A stretch of DNA of 64,000 nucleotides from Dipteris shenzhenensis. Its lineage: Eukaryota; Polypodiophyta; Polypodiopsida; Gleicheniales. Shown piece by piece: positions 24,078 through 37,246 of this stretch. The stretch lies in the NCBI GenBank assembly GCA_047967505.1, contig CM106541.1, one strand, 5' to 3'. The notes beneath the pieces are model-generated. The model did not search any database and was not told the origin of the DNA. It saw only the letters and a list, made by a program, of their open reading frames with translations. The position numbers were made by a program, and so were the translations under genes. Each line of letters begins with the position of its first letter. Within the stretch, counting starts at the first letter, position 1.

Positions 24078-26042
24078 TCATCGAGGCTCGGGTACATCAC
24101 TGATGGAAGATACAATATTTGTAGATGCTTTGGAGATGAGGAGAGTTCTAGAGGGTGACAATTGAGAAGGAGAGGATGTGCTAGCTGGACTAGGTTCGAA
24201 CAAAACTGGTGGCACGTATGATGGAGCATTTCTTTGATAATTTTGAGAATAATTATTGGTCATTTCAAATTTAGCCTCAATGACACTACTTGATAGAAAA
24301 GCAGGCTGGGTGGGTATGTCCAAGATCTCTGATTGACCATCCAGCAATAGAATCACTTTGTTCATGTTGGGCCTCAATCCTGCAATTGCTTGTGTGCATA
24401 ATAGTGCTACATGAATGTATCTAGCTGCTTCATTCATGGAATAATTATTGTTCAATAATGGGTCTACTAGCTCCAATTGGCGTTGCTCTTGATATAATCT
24501 CCATGTCTGCCACCACAGATTTTAAGCAATAACTTGTTATAGCTACCAAGGACTTCATACCATCATGCAATTTATATAACAATAATAGTAGAAATCAAGC
24601 ATTGAGCAAAATTCATCTCTAGTAAAATTGCTTCTACAATTATTGCAAAACTATAAAACAAAGGGAGTGGCTATTCTTTTCTCAATCAAACTATGTTGGA
24701 AACATGTGAAGGCATTGTCATCTATCCTAAACAAAGAGTGCACTCACCCAATTGAGAAGGACTTGTTGTTCCTCATGTAGGTTAATATCCAGAACTCTTT
24801 GTCCACTTATTATCTCCAAAATGACAAGCCCAAAGCTAAAAACGTCAGACTTTTCTGTGAGTTGTCCATGCATTGCATACTCGGGAGCAAGATAACCCCT
24901 GCATAGAAATAGATTTATCAATCATTGAAGGGAAATGCTAAGAAAATAGGCGGCATGTAAATGGAATGTAACTACTATTTTGGGCTATTTTCCTTTTTCT
25001 AAATTCTACTCTATGCAAGCAAGCGTACTTTAACAAACAATGAAGCTTGATGTAGTTGATAAAGAAGTAAAGGTGTAGCAAGAAGGGATCTTACAATGTT
25101 CCTGCAATTTGTGTGCTAATGTGGGTTTGGCTAACTGAAAATAGCCTAGCTAAGCCAAAATCAGAAATTTTTGGGTGTAGCTTATCATCCAATAGAATGT
25201 TTGATGCCTTAATGTCCCTATGGACAATTCGCACGTGTGCATCATGGTGCAGATATGCAAGCCCTTTAGTTGTGCCTAGTATAATCTCTCGTCGAATGCT
25301 CCAGCTCAACCTTGTTCGTCCTTGTAGATCTGCAACATGTGCAAGGTGTCAAATATACCATAGATTAACATTTACTTTAGAGTCTTACCACATGGGTGGG
25401 AAAAGTAAGGAAATAAGTATTCAGTTTTTTGTCCCATTTGTAGTCACAAAAGTGTCTCTTCTATCATAAATGCTTTATGAAACTTCCTAGGGAACTAGGG
25501 TCTGAGTACATGGGAGGAACAGGATGGAAATGCAAAAAGCTAGTTGTATGCATATTTAAATCTCACCTGTGATTAATAGTCGAAAGAACTTGGTAGAGGA
25601 CATGTGGCGTCATCTCTAGTCCTTAAAAACAAGGATTTCATTCTAGTTCTTGAGCTCTTAAGGCCATGATCTAGGGTTTCATTATAGTTCTCGAGCTCTA
25701 GGCCATGATATTCGAATATAATATATGATATTATAATATATATTAAATAATATATAATATACGATATATTATTACATACACACACACATGTATATAATAA
25801 TAATAGTGTGTGTGTGTGAGGGGGGGAGTAAATGCGACTGACACACTGGTGACACGTGGAGAGAGAGAGAGAGAGAGAGAGAGAGGAGTGTGTGTGTGTA
25901 GACATGAGGGGGGAGTCGATGCGGCTGGATAGGGGGTGTAATTGTGGCTGACACAATGTTAACACGGAGAGAGAGAGAGAGAGAGAGAGATTATGTGTGC
26001 GTGTGTGTGTGCACGCGCACACACATGTGTTTTATAGAGAGA

Positions 26043-26082
<40 letters not shown>

Positions 26083-26891
26083 CCTGAAAATTTCTCAAAA
26101 CTTGAAATTTGTAAATGAAACCTTATATTTTATTCCTAGAAACTAAAGACAGTTTTTTGATCTAAACTTTGAGACCCAACAGAGCGGGGTTGTAACCCGT
26201 AGTAGACGACTCGTATAGAGAGAAAGAGAGGACAAGGAATTGCTAACTAAGAGAAGAAAAAAACAATGCTCTATTAAAAAGAAGAAAGACACTCAAAGTG
26301 ACAACTCCTCTGGAGAAGGAAAGGTTTGAACTGTCGAGTAGCTTTTAGCCAGGAGATCATTGACTTACCGAACAGATGCTTGTCTAAACTTTGATTTGGA
26401 AAGTATTCATATACTAGCAGCCTCTCTGAATCCTCAACACAGCATCCAAGCAGCCTGATGAGATTGCGATGCTGTACAGTTGTGATAAGTTTTATTTCGC
26501 TCAAGAACTGGCGTTCTCCCTGTTGACTTGGGCGTGAAAGCTTCTTGATCGCTACGACTTGTCCACCTTCAACTCTTCCCTGTAAATACAATGCTCATTG
26601 CCTAATGCGGTACATCCATGCCCAAATGAACTAGATAATATGTTTGGGTATCCCCGAAAGAAAAATAAGATCAGTTTCCTGTCAGAAATCTCCTACCTTG
26701 TAAACGGAGCCAAATCCTCCGTCCCCAAGCTTATGGTCATCATGAAAGTTGTTTGTAGCTATCTTCATTTCCTCGAGCGAAAACAATTGAACCTGATGTT
26801 GCAAGCGCGACTCACCGCTTTCCTGATCGCTACAAAGTGGCTCGCGGTAGCTGAGGCACTTTCCCTTCATTTGGACCTCGACCCAAGACAT
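24078..26891 (-). CDS. Receptor-like (cytoplasmic) protein kinase, five exons, apparently intact
   Basis: Predicted spliced gene: exons 26891-26697, 26579-26369, 25329-25095, 24898-24748 and 24506-24078, all with GT/AG borders and compatible phase, total 1221 nt (406 residues plus stop). Kinase motifs in order: glycine loop [12 protein letters not shown] (exon 1/2), VVAIKK lysine and [16 protein letters not shown] (exon 2), catalytic [12 protein letters not shown] and DFGLAR (exon 3), GYLAPEYAM and [13 protein letters not shown] (exon 4), subdomain [10 protein letters not shown] and a Ser/Pro/Asn-rich tail (exon 5). It should phosphorylate Ser/Thr residues. Sequence style ([14 protein letters not shown]) places it with the DUF26/cold-responsive RLK clade. 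No signal peptide, ectodomain or transmembrane segment is visible upstream of the ATG, so it looks like a cytoplasmic RLCK, unless 5' exons were missed. A truncated copy lies at 16271-16999. Confidence 0.88.
25690..26085. repeat. TA, TG and GA microsatellites inside kinase intron 2
   Basis: Clusters of ATATA, GTGTGTG and several GAGAGA runs, within the 1.0-kb intron between exons 2 and 3. The splice sites lie well outside these runs. A histidine/serine/leucine frame across them is spurious. Confidence 0.85.
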
Positions 26892-28330
26892 TCGAGCCTT
26901 ATTATTGTTGACGTTCCCACACGAGTGCTAGCAACATTTTGTTTTCACTCTTCAATGCCCCACTTGGTTCTGGTGGCTACAACTGTCTATGGGAGAAATA
27001 CATCCCCCACATAGCTGGTACTAGGGCTTTGACAAATTCATGAAATTTTGAGCACGATGCAAGCACTCTGGTTGGACGTTTTCAAAATCTCTCTAATCAC
27101 TATGTAGCATCGGAGCTCCTCTACTATCATTTTACTTTTCTAAGCAGTGCTAGACGAGCAACCCCTAAACCCCCAATGTTGGCTTAGCCTTCCAATGCTC
27201 AAGTAAACTCTACTAATGATACAACCAAGCATGCGGAGATAGTGACAACCATGTCGCTAATGTTGATTAACAAGTGGCACCACACCACCCAACCATTGCT
27301 ACTGTCTATAGGCTAATTACTTCTTAGCAAAAGTGCCCCAAAAGTTGCATGAGAGTAAGCATTTAGAAAAAGAAAGGCAATGTTTCTAGGGCCACTTTCC
27401 CATTAAGTGGTTTGCAATTTCACTTTCAAAGGTGACCTTCGAACACCCACCCTCGAGATCCTCTCCAATGCCAAGCAAATTAATGGCACAATGGTATATA
27501 CTAAGTGCTTTGAACTTTCACCTTCCTTCCAAGAGGACTTGGGTCCAACCACAATGTCACGTAACATATGAGGAGGTTTGTAGCTCACCATCATCATATG
27601 AACCATTGGACCATTACATATTGCTTCATATCAAACACCCCTTGACTTTCTAGACTTATTTCATGACAATGAAATAAGGTGCCATACAAAACTCGACAAT
27701 GATATCAAACTGTTGCGAGCTTTGCAAATGATTTATGCATAAATCAAGATGTTAGGCCGCCTATTGTTAGGTTGTCTATAGGTAGTCCCAATATATCTAT
27801 AAGGGGGAGAGTGTTGTAAACATATCTTGAGCCATATGTATATAGAGTCCTTGAATGAAAGCTCATCATGGGGGTGCACAAAAGGGCGTCTAAAAATTCA
27901 ATGAAAGGGGGGTCGCCTTAGAAAAATAAGTGATTTAGGGGTATCCATGGTGACTCAAAAAAGGGGCAAAATGGATTCAAAATGAAATGCCCCTTCCTCC
28001 TTGCTGTGAAGTACAAATTGTGGAATTCAAGTATCGTGAAGAACAAGGTGGACTCAAATTCAGTCAAAGGGAGGAAAGAGGTACCCATTGTGAGTCAAGA
28101 AAGGGGCAAATGGATTAGAATTGAAATGACATGGCCCACGGTAAAGAACAAGTGTTGGAAGTCACTTTCTCTTGAGGATTTGCTTTTAAGGTAAATGCAT
28201 CCAATTGCATACATTTCACAAGAATGTTCCGCTAGCTTTTTAAAAAAATTAGATTAAAGAGTACTTGATGAAAATAGGTTTAGAAAAATGCCCGAAGAAT
28301 GTTGTGCTGATGTTTTTTTTGAAAGACTTT
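26892..28330. other. Upstream flank of the kinase gene with a possible LTR-element 3' end
   Basis: No recognised gene. At about 27800-27811 AGGGGGAGAG is followed directly by TGTTGTAAACATATC, the pattern of a polypurine tract plus the start of a 3' LTR on the plus strand. The would-be LTR end and any partner were not found, so this is only suggestive. Most of this stretch is missing from the left arm (deletion 24808-28333). Confidence 0.4.
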
Positions 28331-28579
28331 ACTATCTAATGCTCAAGTGGTAAGAAAATAGGTGCACACAATATTTTCATTAAGAACAAGAAACTTAGAT
28401 CTCAAGAGCTTTATTACACACTATCAAATGTTAAAGATAGAGAGCACCATCTGGAGAAGCAATCAAGCTACAAAATTGAATTCAAACTGTGGAGGATGAA
28501 CATATTATAAAGACATCATGCATTATTACATAAATTAATAATAAGCTAGAGCATAGAGGTAGGTGTTAAGAGCATCATG

Positions 28580-28860
28580 GAAATGTGGTAATGCATCGAA
28601 GGACGATTAATGCAAATGGCACATTCAAAATATGGAAAATAAGGTCGGTTGCAAAAGGTTACTCTCAACAAGAAGAAGTGGTGGATTTCAAGAAGACCTT
28701 TACACCAATAATTAGAATGAAGGCAGTCAAATTGCTATGGTTAATCACATGCACTTTGGACTCAAGTCTGTTCATCGATCATCTTGGAGCATCTGCGAAT
28801 AAAAATGTATACATATGTACACAATCGAGTGTTAAGATCACATGGGACGAGTTACAATGA
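28580..28860 (+). pseudogene. Copia reverse-transcriptase scrap, central copy
   Basis: Open for about 90 codons: VAKGYSQQEEVVDFKK then TFTPIIRMKAVKLL, i.e. the copia RT segment around the first conserved Asp region. Ends before the YVDD box. Same fragment as 15743-16010 in reverse. Confidence 0.75.
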
Positions 28861-28897
28861 GCACCTAATTGTGTGGAAAAACAATGTCATGGCCATA

Positions 28898-29035
28898 AGT
28901 ACCATTGAAAAAAAGCATAATTTGATGACCATATATTACAAGATAGTCCCTACTCCCTCCCTCCCCTCTCGTACCATTGAAAAAAACATAATCTAATGAC
29001 TAGATATTACAAGATACTCCATGCTCCCCCCCTCT
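28898..29035. repeat. Two-unit tandem repeat of about 75 bp, central copy
   Basis: Each unit starts GTACCATTGAAAAAA and continues with CATAAT, ATATTACAAGATA and a pyrimidine-rich end. Partner at 15588-15710. Confidence 0.65.
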
Positions 29036-30247
29036 CTCTCTCTCTCTCTCTCTCCGTACACACACGCGCGCACACACACACACATACATTTCTCAAAAAC
29101 ATTTTCACATGCACACGCACATGTACAAATCTCCCTGACTCTAACCCCAAAACTACCACCTTGTTGTAAGTTGGATAGATTTTGAAAATCACCATAAAGG
29201 GAATCCATTCACACACACACTTGTTTTTACACTCTTACACACATTTATGTACGTACACACACATACTCCTAACCCCCCCAAACACACACACATATCCTTA
29301 ATTTGTGACACACACACACACACACACACAAATGTTTCTCAATAAATTTTGCTCACACATGCACATTGAACCCCCCATTTTTTCAAAATAACCCCCCTTA
29401 TATTTTATTTCTTACCCTTGCTAATTTTATTAACTTTATATTTTTCCCAGTATTATTTTCATTCAGGTCTTGCTTCATTTCATTTTTACTTTTTAAAATT
29501 ATTTATTTAAAGTAAAAAATCATCTTATCTACAATGTGACATCCCCCCTTTTTCTCTTTCTCACTTTTAACCCCCTCTATTTATTATCCTTTACTTATTG
29601 AATGATAAATTTAATTTTATGAGAATCTTAGTTACTACTCTCGCGTAAACTATCCCTCGCTAGAAACCCAACCTAGTCAAACCCCAAAAACCTTGACCTT
29701 GGAGCCTAGACTACCTGATGGATTCGACATGTTTGTACTATTTCATTGATTAAATTTGCAACTTCAATATAAATAAAAACTTCTATTGCTAATCGTGTTA
29801 CTCAGGTCAAATTTATGTCAATTTTGTTTTCTTAAATTTTTATATGCAACTTTTTATTATTATCCAATGATTGAATTAATTGTATGGTTCATTATTTGAT
29901 CGGCTTATTAAATCTAAACACACAAACTGATCTCCTAACTAGCCTTTGGTCAGGCTAGTACCATATAATTAATTCATAATCATAGGATAATTTTATGCTT
30001 GGCTTAATCCTTGTCATTGCAAGTTTTTTGAGTCCATTTCCTTGGTGTACTAATGGTTACTTTTTATGTACAGTAACATTGGTACGAAAAACTGGATTAT
30101 ACATCTACTGATGGCATTGTGCCTTTAAATCATTTTTACACTTATCATAGAAATCCATTTTTCTGGCATTTACTATTAGGTGGGGAGTAAGTTCCACATG
30201 GTGGGCTTACTCCCCACCATGTGGTCTTACCTCTGGGTTGGGGGTGG
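29036..30247. other. Non-coding stretch with CT/CA microsatellites and paired stem-loops
   Basis: CT and CA runs at 29033-29090 and 29309-29330, cytosine runs at 29272-29400 and 29545-29575, and the module CACATGCACACGCACATG...GACTCTAACCCCAAAAC (about 29107-29160). The module ACCTTGACCTTGGAGCC...CCTGATGGATTCGACA lies at about 29690-29730. The overlapping stem-loops sit at 30180-30232. No gene seen. Confidence 0.6.
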
Positions 30248-31737
30248 GCCACACACACACACGCACACACGTGCACACACACACACATGCACGCACGCAC
30301 GCATGCACACACACACACACCCCTCCCCCTTTGGGAACCCTTGTTTTCTAGGGGTGTGGCTCATTCTGATAACATTTTTTCTACAACATGGTTTGTATCT
30401 ACCTTAGGGATTAGTAGTAGTAAGGCTCTACATGGATGCGAGAGGGACATGGGAGAGAGTATTTGTAAGCACTGGGAATTATGCATTTGATTTGTTTCAT
30501 TTTCATCTCGAAGGAAGAATAGTCACACTGTACTTATTTATTCCATTTGTTCCAGTAGTGGTGATTATGGGATCCACATACCCAATCAGGATTTGATAGA
30601 TTCATTATTTTGAGGACCTGCTCATGGATTGAAGAGAGGATTAGTACTTGACCCCCAATAACTCAAAATTTGATGACTTAGTCAGCTACCAGATATGATA
30701 TTAGATGTGGGAAGTAGTAAGACTTGATATGGATATTTATAAAGAAAAATCCAAAGAGCTACGATTATAAGGATAATTATTAGAGTCCTATAGTTGTGTG
30801 ATCATAGAGGAGGAGATGCGGTGTTTTGACCCTATGGATTTTGCCTCGTATCAGGTCACTCCCATATAAGATATCTCCTGGACCACGTGATAATCCCACT
30901 ACGACCACTCACATAATTGCAACTTACTAAGTACATTGGCCGGTACATCTTCCCCCCTTTCCCTAGTTTGGGTGGACGCATTCTGAAGACTCAAAATACG
31001 ACCATTTGACACTTTTTTGTGAGATATGGAGGAGGATATCGCATTAATGGTCTGAGTGTATCCATAAAAAGCATGCCAAAAACTTGGCAGATACATGTAC
31101 TCCTCCCCTCTCACACAAGTAAAGACGTTGTACTTGGACAAAGCCTCAGTGGACGTCTCTATTTTGTACCACTTAGTGATAGCCAACTCAAGAGCTCAAA
31201 ACCCTGCTCTCTATTCTATATCACTTATGAGAACCTAGAAGTTACGAATGTTTGATCTTATGGTTCAATGTTGTGTGGTTGAAGCTGCAAGATCCAAGCT
31301 AGAGAAGTTGAGATGGTCACAACTTGGATAAGACAACTCCTTCATGCATGGCTCAAGCACCAGCACAAGAGGTACCTATGCAAGAGAAGGCAATAGGCAG
31401 CCAGTGGAAGGATGGATAGTCCCCAGGTACAAGCTAGGACTAGTTGGAAGCTCTCGTTGAGTGGCTGAATGGAGCTCCGCACTGGAGATAAATCTTTGAA
31501 ATGAATGGACATTACCTTCGAGATCAAGTAAGGAGTTTTATGAGCATCTCTACTACTGACTAAGCGGAACGTAAAAGGGTAGCGACCTAGACTTTCTCTC
31601 TTATTCTTGTGTGCTCTCCTCACTTGGATGCTCATCGTTTGGAAACTTGGAACCTCTGTCGTATCCCTTACTTAGAACCTCTGTCTAATTATTCCTTGGC
31701 ATTACCTCAAATATGCATTTCATTATGAAGCTCTGTT

Positions 31738-32306
31738 TTGAAATGCAATACCTACGGTGAGGAGCAGGCCGTCCCTGTGGAACTTGTCGATCTGCAAGAT
31801 GTTCCATATATATATACATATTCTCTACATCCAGATCTCATTCCAAATATATATGTTCTCTGCATCCATTATGACACTAATTCCATGCTGCTAAGTTTTT
31901 TTATGCCGGTCACACATAGTCACAAGCTCATGGAGAGCTTTCCACTTTTCATTCTTCAACTTTTTGTGCTATTGTCGATTATGACCTTGCTTTCAAAAAT
32001 TCTAGAGGGAAACAAACCGAGAACAAACCCATGATGACCATGAGACCTGCTACATTTGGATTTGAGCTGGGCCTTGCATTATTATCCACCATTGTTAGGA
32101 TGTGCTACTACATAGTCGGTGGTCAGGCAACCTCTGTGAGTTATTCCATGCACACATTTAGAGTTTTTCACCTTTTGAGTTCCATTGATTGCTTTAGGAG
32201 ATCGCCGCCCCGACTGGCTTCATCTTGTTTCTTTAGTTGGGATTTGTTGTGGTGCAGCTCACTAGACATAAGAGCTACCAATCTATGCGACTCCAGATTG
32301 CTGTAG
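31738..32306 (+). other. Two adjacent unrecognised open frames (98 and 91 codons)
   Basis: Frame 1 (31738-32034) starts MKCNTYGEEQAVPVELVDLQ. Frame 2 (32031-32306) starts MMTMRPATFGFELGLALLST and overlaps frame 1 by ATGA. Both are also open in the partner copy (12255-12530 and 12527-12823). Most differences between copies change the amino acid, which argues against constraint. They may be chance frames in a non-coding repeat. Confidence 0.2.
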
Positions 32307-35300
32307 GTGCCTTTTACATTTGCACTACCACTGTGCCTTCTACATTTGCACGTCTGACGAAGAACTCTACGTAGAGCTTTTTAGTCTTTGGAAAGCTACT
32401 ATTTCTAGTCATAGTTCTTCGTGCCACAATTGCAACAGCCTTACGTGCTACTGGTGGAGTCCATTGTACATACTTTCAGTGCTATGGTCGACAGGTCATT
32501 GCATTTTGTATGGCTCATGAGCCCTTGAGCTCGTCGTTGCACTCGGTCATCATTTTGCCAAGTTGGCAGCGAGAACCTTGATCTCGTTGTTGCATTCATG
32601 TACACAGACCTTCCAGTGTTGTGTATTGTAGCTACGTACATCTTGGCGGGATAGGAAATGCATCTACTAGAGCTAGTAGCACTGCTGGCTTATTGTGTTA
32701 GGTGCCTGGTTGCATGAAATTGTGTTGGCTCTTTACTTGCATGGCATTTTCCTGTCTTAGAGCCAGACCCAATAAAAATCTATCACACTCTAAATCCATT
32801 ACTTGGGGATAATCCCCTCATTTGCACAAGTTATGCTGGGCACTATTGTAATGCGGCGTTGATATCTTCAAGTGTATAAGAGAGATAGGGAGGAAATATT
32901 GTTCTCTATTATGGATCCCAGTGTCTCAGTATCATGATAATAGTTCTCTGCGATTTTACATTAGTGCTGAAGGGATTTTCAGCTTGAGTCATTGATACTC
33001 TCACTAATTGTGGATATCATGATGAATACTGGTGTGTAGTGGTGGTTGGTTGCCTTTTTGTTGCCAAGTGCATGGCCCCTTTTGGGTACTTTTATTGACT
33101 GCTGCAAAGGTAGCTTATTGCCCATGAGGGGGTGCCTAACTGTCTACACGATTGCACTCCTTCTCATCTCCTTGGACGTAATGTATAGTAGACATATTTA
33201 GTGTTGTTTACATGTGGTTTCAAAAGAATTGACTATATTCACACGTGGACATATCTGCATCTATTTACTCTCAAGCATTAAGGCTTGAAGACCAAGTCTT
33301 TTAATGCTATATGAAACCTTATAATTTTATATAAAAAAATGCTATTAATTTCCTCTTGACTTAATAGATCTTGGGGGGTAGGTACAAAGTCATCCTTAGT
33401 TGCATAAGGATGATTATCCATGGACTATATTTATTCAGACTCCTAGGGGCAATGGTTGGACTATAATTATTTGTACTCCTGGGGGCAATGGCTAGACAAA
33501 TAAGATGGAAAAGTATAATGCATTACTTTGAAAATTTTCTTTAATTATTGAGCAAAAGAACTGTCGGTCAATTGTTAATTACATGCCTTAGATATACATT
33601 TGGCACATAAAGATAAATTGAGTTGTCAGAATTACTTGTTAGCTTTATACCTTAACAGCTAGGTTTGGTAGGATATGCCTATAAGTATTGATGCGCCTCG
33701 GGATTATATACGGCTTTTCCCTAAGGGACCCCCCTAGAGTTTTTAAAGCTCCCCTATACTTGATCAAATGAGGTGGTTTAAGGGAGTTCCCTTTTTGGAA
33801 ACTGTATTCCAAAGGAATCCTTTATCGAAAATCCTTTAAATATTATGTTTGCTTGTAATATATCTCTTAGAATTTGCCTTGGATCAAACAAATTTTTGCC
33901 AAGGGAATATCTCTAATTTTTCAAGCAAATTCATTATACTCCATTGATGGCATGGCTTGGAGTACAACCTTGTACCAAGGGAGAGTCCTTGGTCGATATT
34001 TCTATCATTAAGGGAGTATCCTTCTACTTTTTTGCTATTTACTGTTTGAAATTTTGTTACTATATTCTATGATCATTGGATTGGATTAGTCCTTGGCTTA
34101 TTTGAAGATCCCTAAGGTTTGGTTGATTGGTGACTTGAATTTCATTATAGTAGTAGGGTCTGGCACAACCGTCTTTCTATACTTAGAGCACCTGGGTAAT
34201 ATTTTACCCTTAGGATGGTATTGGGTTACACTTTACACTTTATACTTTAATATGTTACGCTTTACACTTTATACTTTGATAAATGGAAAAGGCCATCATT
34301 TGTCATGAGTCGGTAATTTGCCAGCATTTGTCATGAGTTGGTAACTTGCCAACAATGTTTGTTACATTGGGTTGCATTTCTTGAGAACTTCTCCTAATGT
34401 GACTGGGGAGAGAATTATCATCGGAGTATTCTTTTATCTTATAAGTTGTATTATGGAGAGAATTTCCTATCTACTGAATTAAGAAACATTCATGGTGTGA
34501 TTATTAATAGAAAAGATTTTAGCATGATTTTAAATGTAAAATGGTGAAAAGGCCATGTAGCATGGAGTCTGTCCTTCAATATTAACATTCTCAAGGACCT
34601 TATCATACTTTGATGTGTGCATAAATTTAATTGTGATATTGATAATTGGAAAGTACCAACAGGAGATCGAGGAAAGGCATAAGTATATTGAGGTTATATT
34701 TTGATTTTTTGACATTGGTAATTCCCTTGGACTTGGTTGGAATACCCAAATTTATGGTTTACTTGAGATTCCCACTTATTACTTGGATTTCACTAACATT
34801 TTATATGCATTTATTCATATCTTTAATTGCCCACCTCTGATTACTATTGAATACTAAAATGCCAAGATTTGATTATGCTAATTTAGATCGAGTGACATGG
34901 ATAACAATTGTGTGCCGGCATTGAAGCCTGCAGTCCCACAATTCATAGTGTACATGTTCTAACGTGCTATCTTTGTGGATGGATGTAGGTGAGTCAGCAT
35001 ACCTCTCCATCAGGTTTGCATTGGAAAATCTAAGGCATAAAGACACGGTTTTGGCAACTTTGAGGAGTACTCTACAATGGATACTCGCCAAGTACTACTA
35101 AATAAGATTGAACTCTCTATTGGAGACTAATCATCAGTATCGTTGTAATTTTTGAAATGTACTGATATAAATGTGACTATAATGTTTGAATCTTACTTTG
35201 ACACCTTGTTAAGAGGAATGGTATGATATGGATTATTCTCACTTATGCGGTATTGAGAAGTTGGTTATTAATGGACTACTCTCACTAGGTGTTTGAAAGG

Positions 35301-36373
35301 GGCAATAGTAGATGTTTGCAATTGATTTACTATGACATTGAAAACTGGTCCAGTAGTATAGTAGGATAGATGTTTGATAGGAAACACACACACACACACA
35401 CACACACACTTTGCCCCACAGTCTCTTTTTTAGCACATTGTATTATTACACATTCACACACATGCACATACCCCCTAACACCTCCCTAGGCCCTTACCTT
35501 ACTCCCTAAAACCCTTCATGTTTTAATTATTTTATATTCTTGTCCACTCCTTAATTTTTTATTATTGTTTAATTATTATGCTACTAACTCCCTTACCTTG
35601 ATATACACTTTAACTATATGGACCTCCCTAGCCCCCTACCTTACTCCCAAAAACCCCCTTTAAAGTTACTTTAATTGCACCTTTATGGTTATGTATTAGT
35701 AAATTTTTCGTGTTTCCCTTTGATCCAAGTAATTAGTCTAGCCTACATGCTTGCTCCCCCTAGCTTTGCTTACTTAACACACCTACCCATAACCCCCCAT
35801 TAAAAATTTACCATCCCCAATCATTCGGTCACACACACACACGCTCACACTTACACACACTTTCTCTAAACCCTTAGCCGCATATGACCCCCACTTAAAG
35901 TAACTTCCAAACCTCCAAAGTTCCAAACCATTAATACCCCTCCTACCTAACTCTCCCTCTTACGTGGCCCTCTCCCAACCACCCATTTGTTTTTTGCCAC
36001 CACTACCAACCGTTATGCACTGCCATCCTTATGGACTACCATGTTCTTTATGCCCATCGTTTGGCACCATCGTTTGGCACCATCACATTGAGTACTATTA
36101 TTATGCCTTTCGAGCTCGCTACCCTTACTAATTCTGCCATTTCTCCAACCTACCTTTGACTGCTAAGCTTCTTTGCCAACCCATATGTATTGTTCTACAC
36201 TCAGTCTTGATATTTGTCTTGCACACCCTCCTCTTGCCTTCTTCTCAATGCCTCTTAGCGTTGCTTTCCTTACAGCCTCTCGTCAAGTCTCCCTTCGGGT
36301 AGCTTGCCCTTCATAGTTCGCCTCTCTGTGTTAACGGATAGAGTCTACGCTCTTTGCCCTAGCTTTCACTTTC

Positions 36374-36796
36374 TTGCTTAGTGTCTTCCCTAACCACAGT
36401 CATGACTACTTCTTGCCTACTGCTTGGGTTCATGAATCTTCTCTAAACCTTTACGACTCCCCATTTTGGCGCTTCGTCTCGGGCTTCTTCTTAGTTTGCC
36501 TTAGTAACTTTCGCAGTAGGCCGATATGCCACCCTTCAAGTCGACTCACTGAGCTATTCTACGTGATCGACAACCTTCGCTTGTCTTTTAGGTGCTTCAC
36601 CTCCTTCTCGGACAACCTACGCTTACCCATAACAAGCTCACTCTTTAGAGTTATCAAGCTCCCAGTGCAGGGGGGCTCCCTTTTAGTGGTTGCTCCTCGC
36701 TTAACTCCGTGTTCGCTTTGCTTGTATTCCCTGCTTTCAACGGCAAAAGCATGCAAATGGCTGACAAAAGCTCTTATGGCACTAAGCTTATCTTAG
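36374..36796 (+). other. Unrecognised 140-codon frame in a GC-richer tract
   Basis: Starts MLSVFPNHSHDYFLPTAWVH. Rich in Ser, Leu, Phe and Cys, with no domain I know. The partner copy is broken into two shorter frames (7656-7847 and 7886-8182), so protein coding is doubtful. A 13-bp tandem duplication (CATCGTTTGGCAC, about 36056-36082) is present only in this copy. Confidence 0.2.
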
Positions 36797-37208
36797 TTGT
36801 TTGTCGCATACTACTTTTAGTTCTCTCCACTGACATCACGACTCGTATTCTCAAGATTTGTGAGCTTTTTTTAACTCTCACAATCCGTGAAGGGATTTGA
36901 TATTGTATGTATATTGATATTGTATTACGTTTTTATCTTCATAAGTATGCTTAGAGTTTCTTATTCAGTTATATGGGTTTATTACACGAATTCTTTGCTG
37001 AGTTATTAGTATTTGCATTTTGTCTTTATTATCCTACGAGATTTCGTTATTTAAGTGTATGTTTCTTTAATATAAAATTGTCTCTTAGCCTCCCCTTTTT
37101 TACTTTCATTTTTTAATTTAATTTAAGGTTGCTTTAATTATTATTTCTTTCTTTATATGTATCTCTAGTTATTTATTTATCATTATTTATATATAAGTTT
37201 TTGTATAC

Positions 37209-37246
<38 letters not shown>

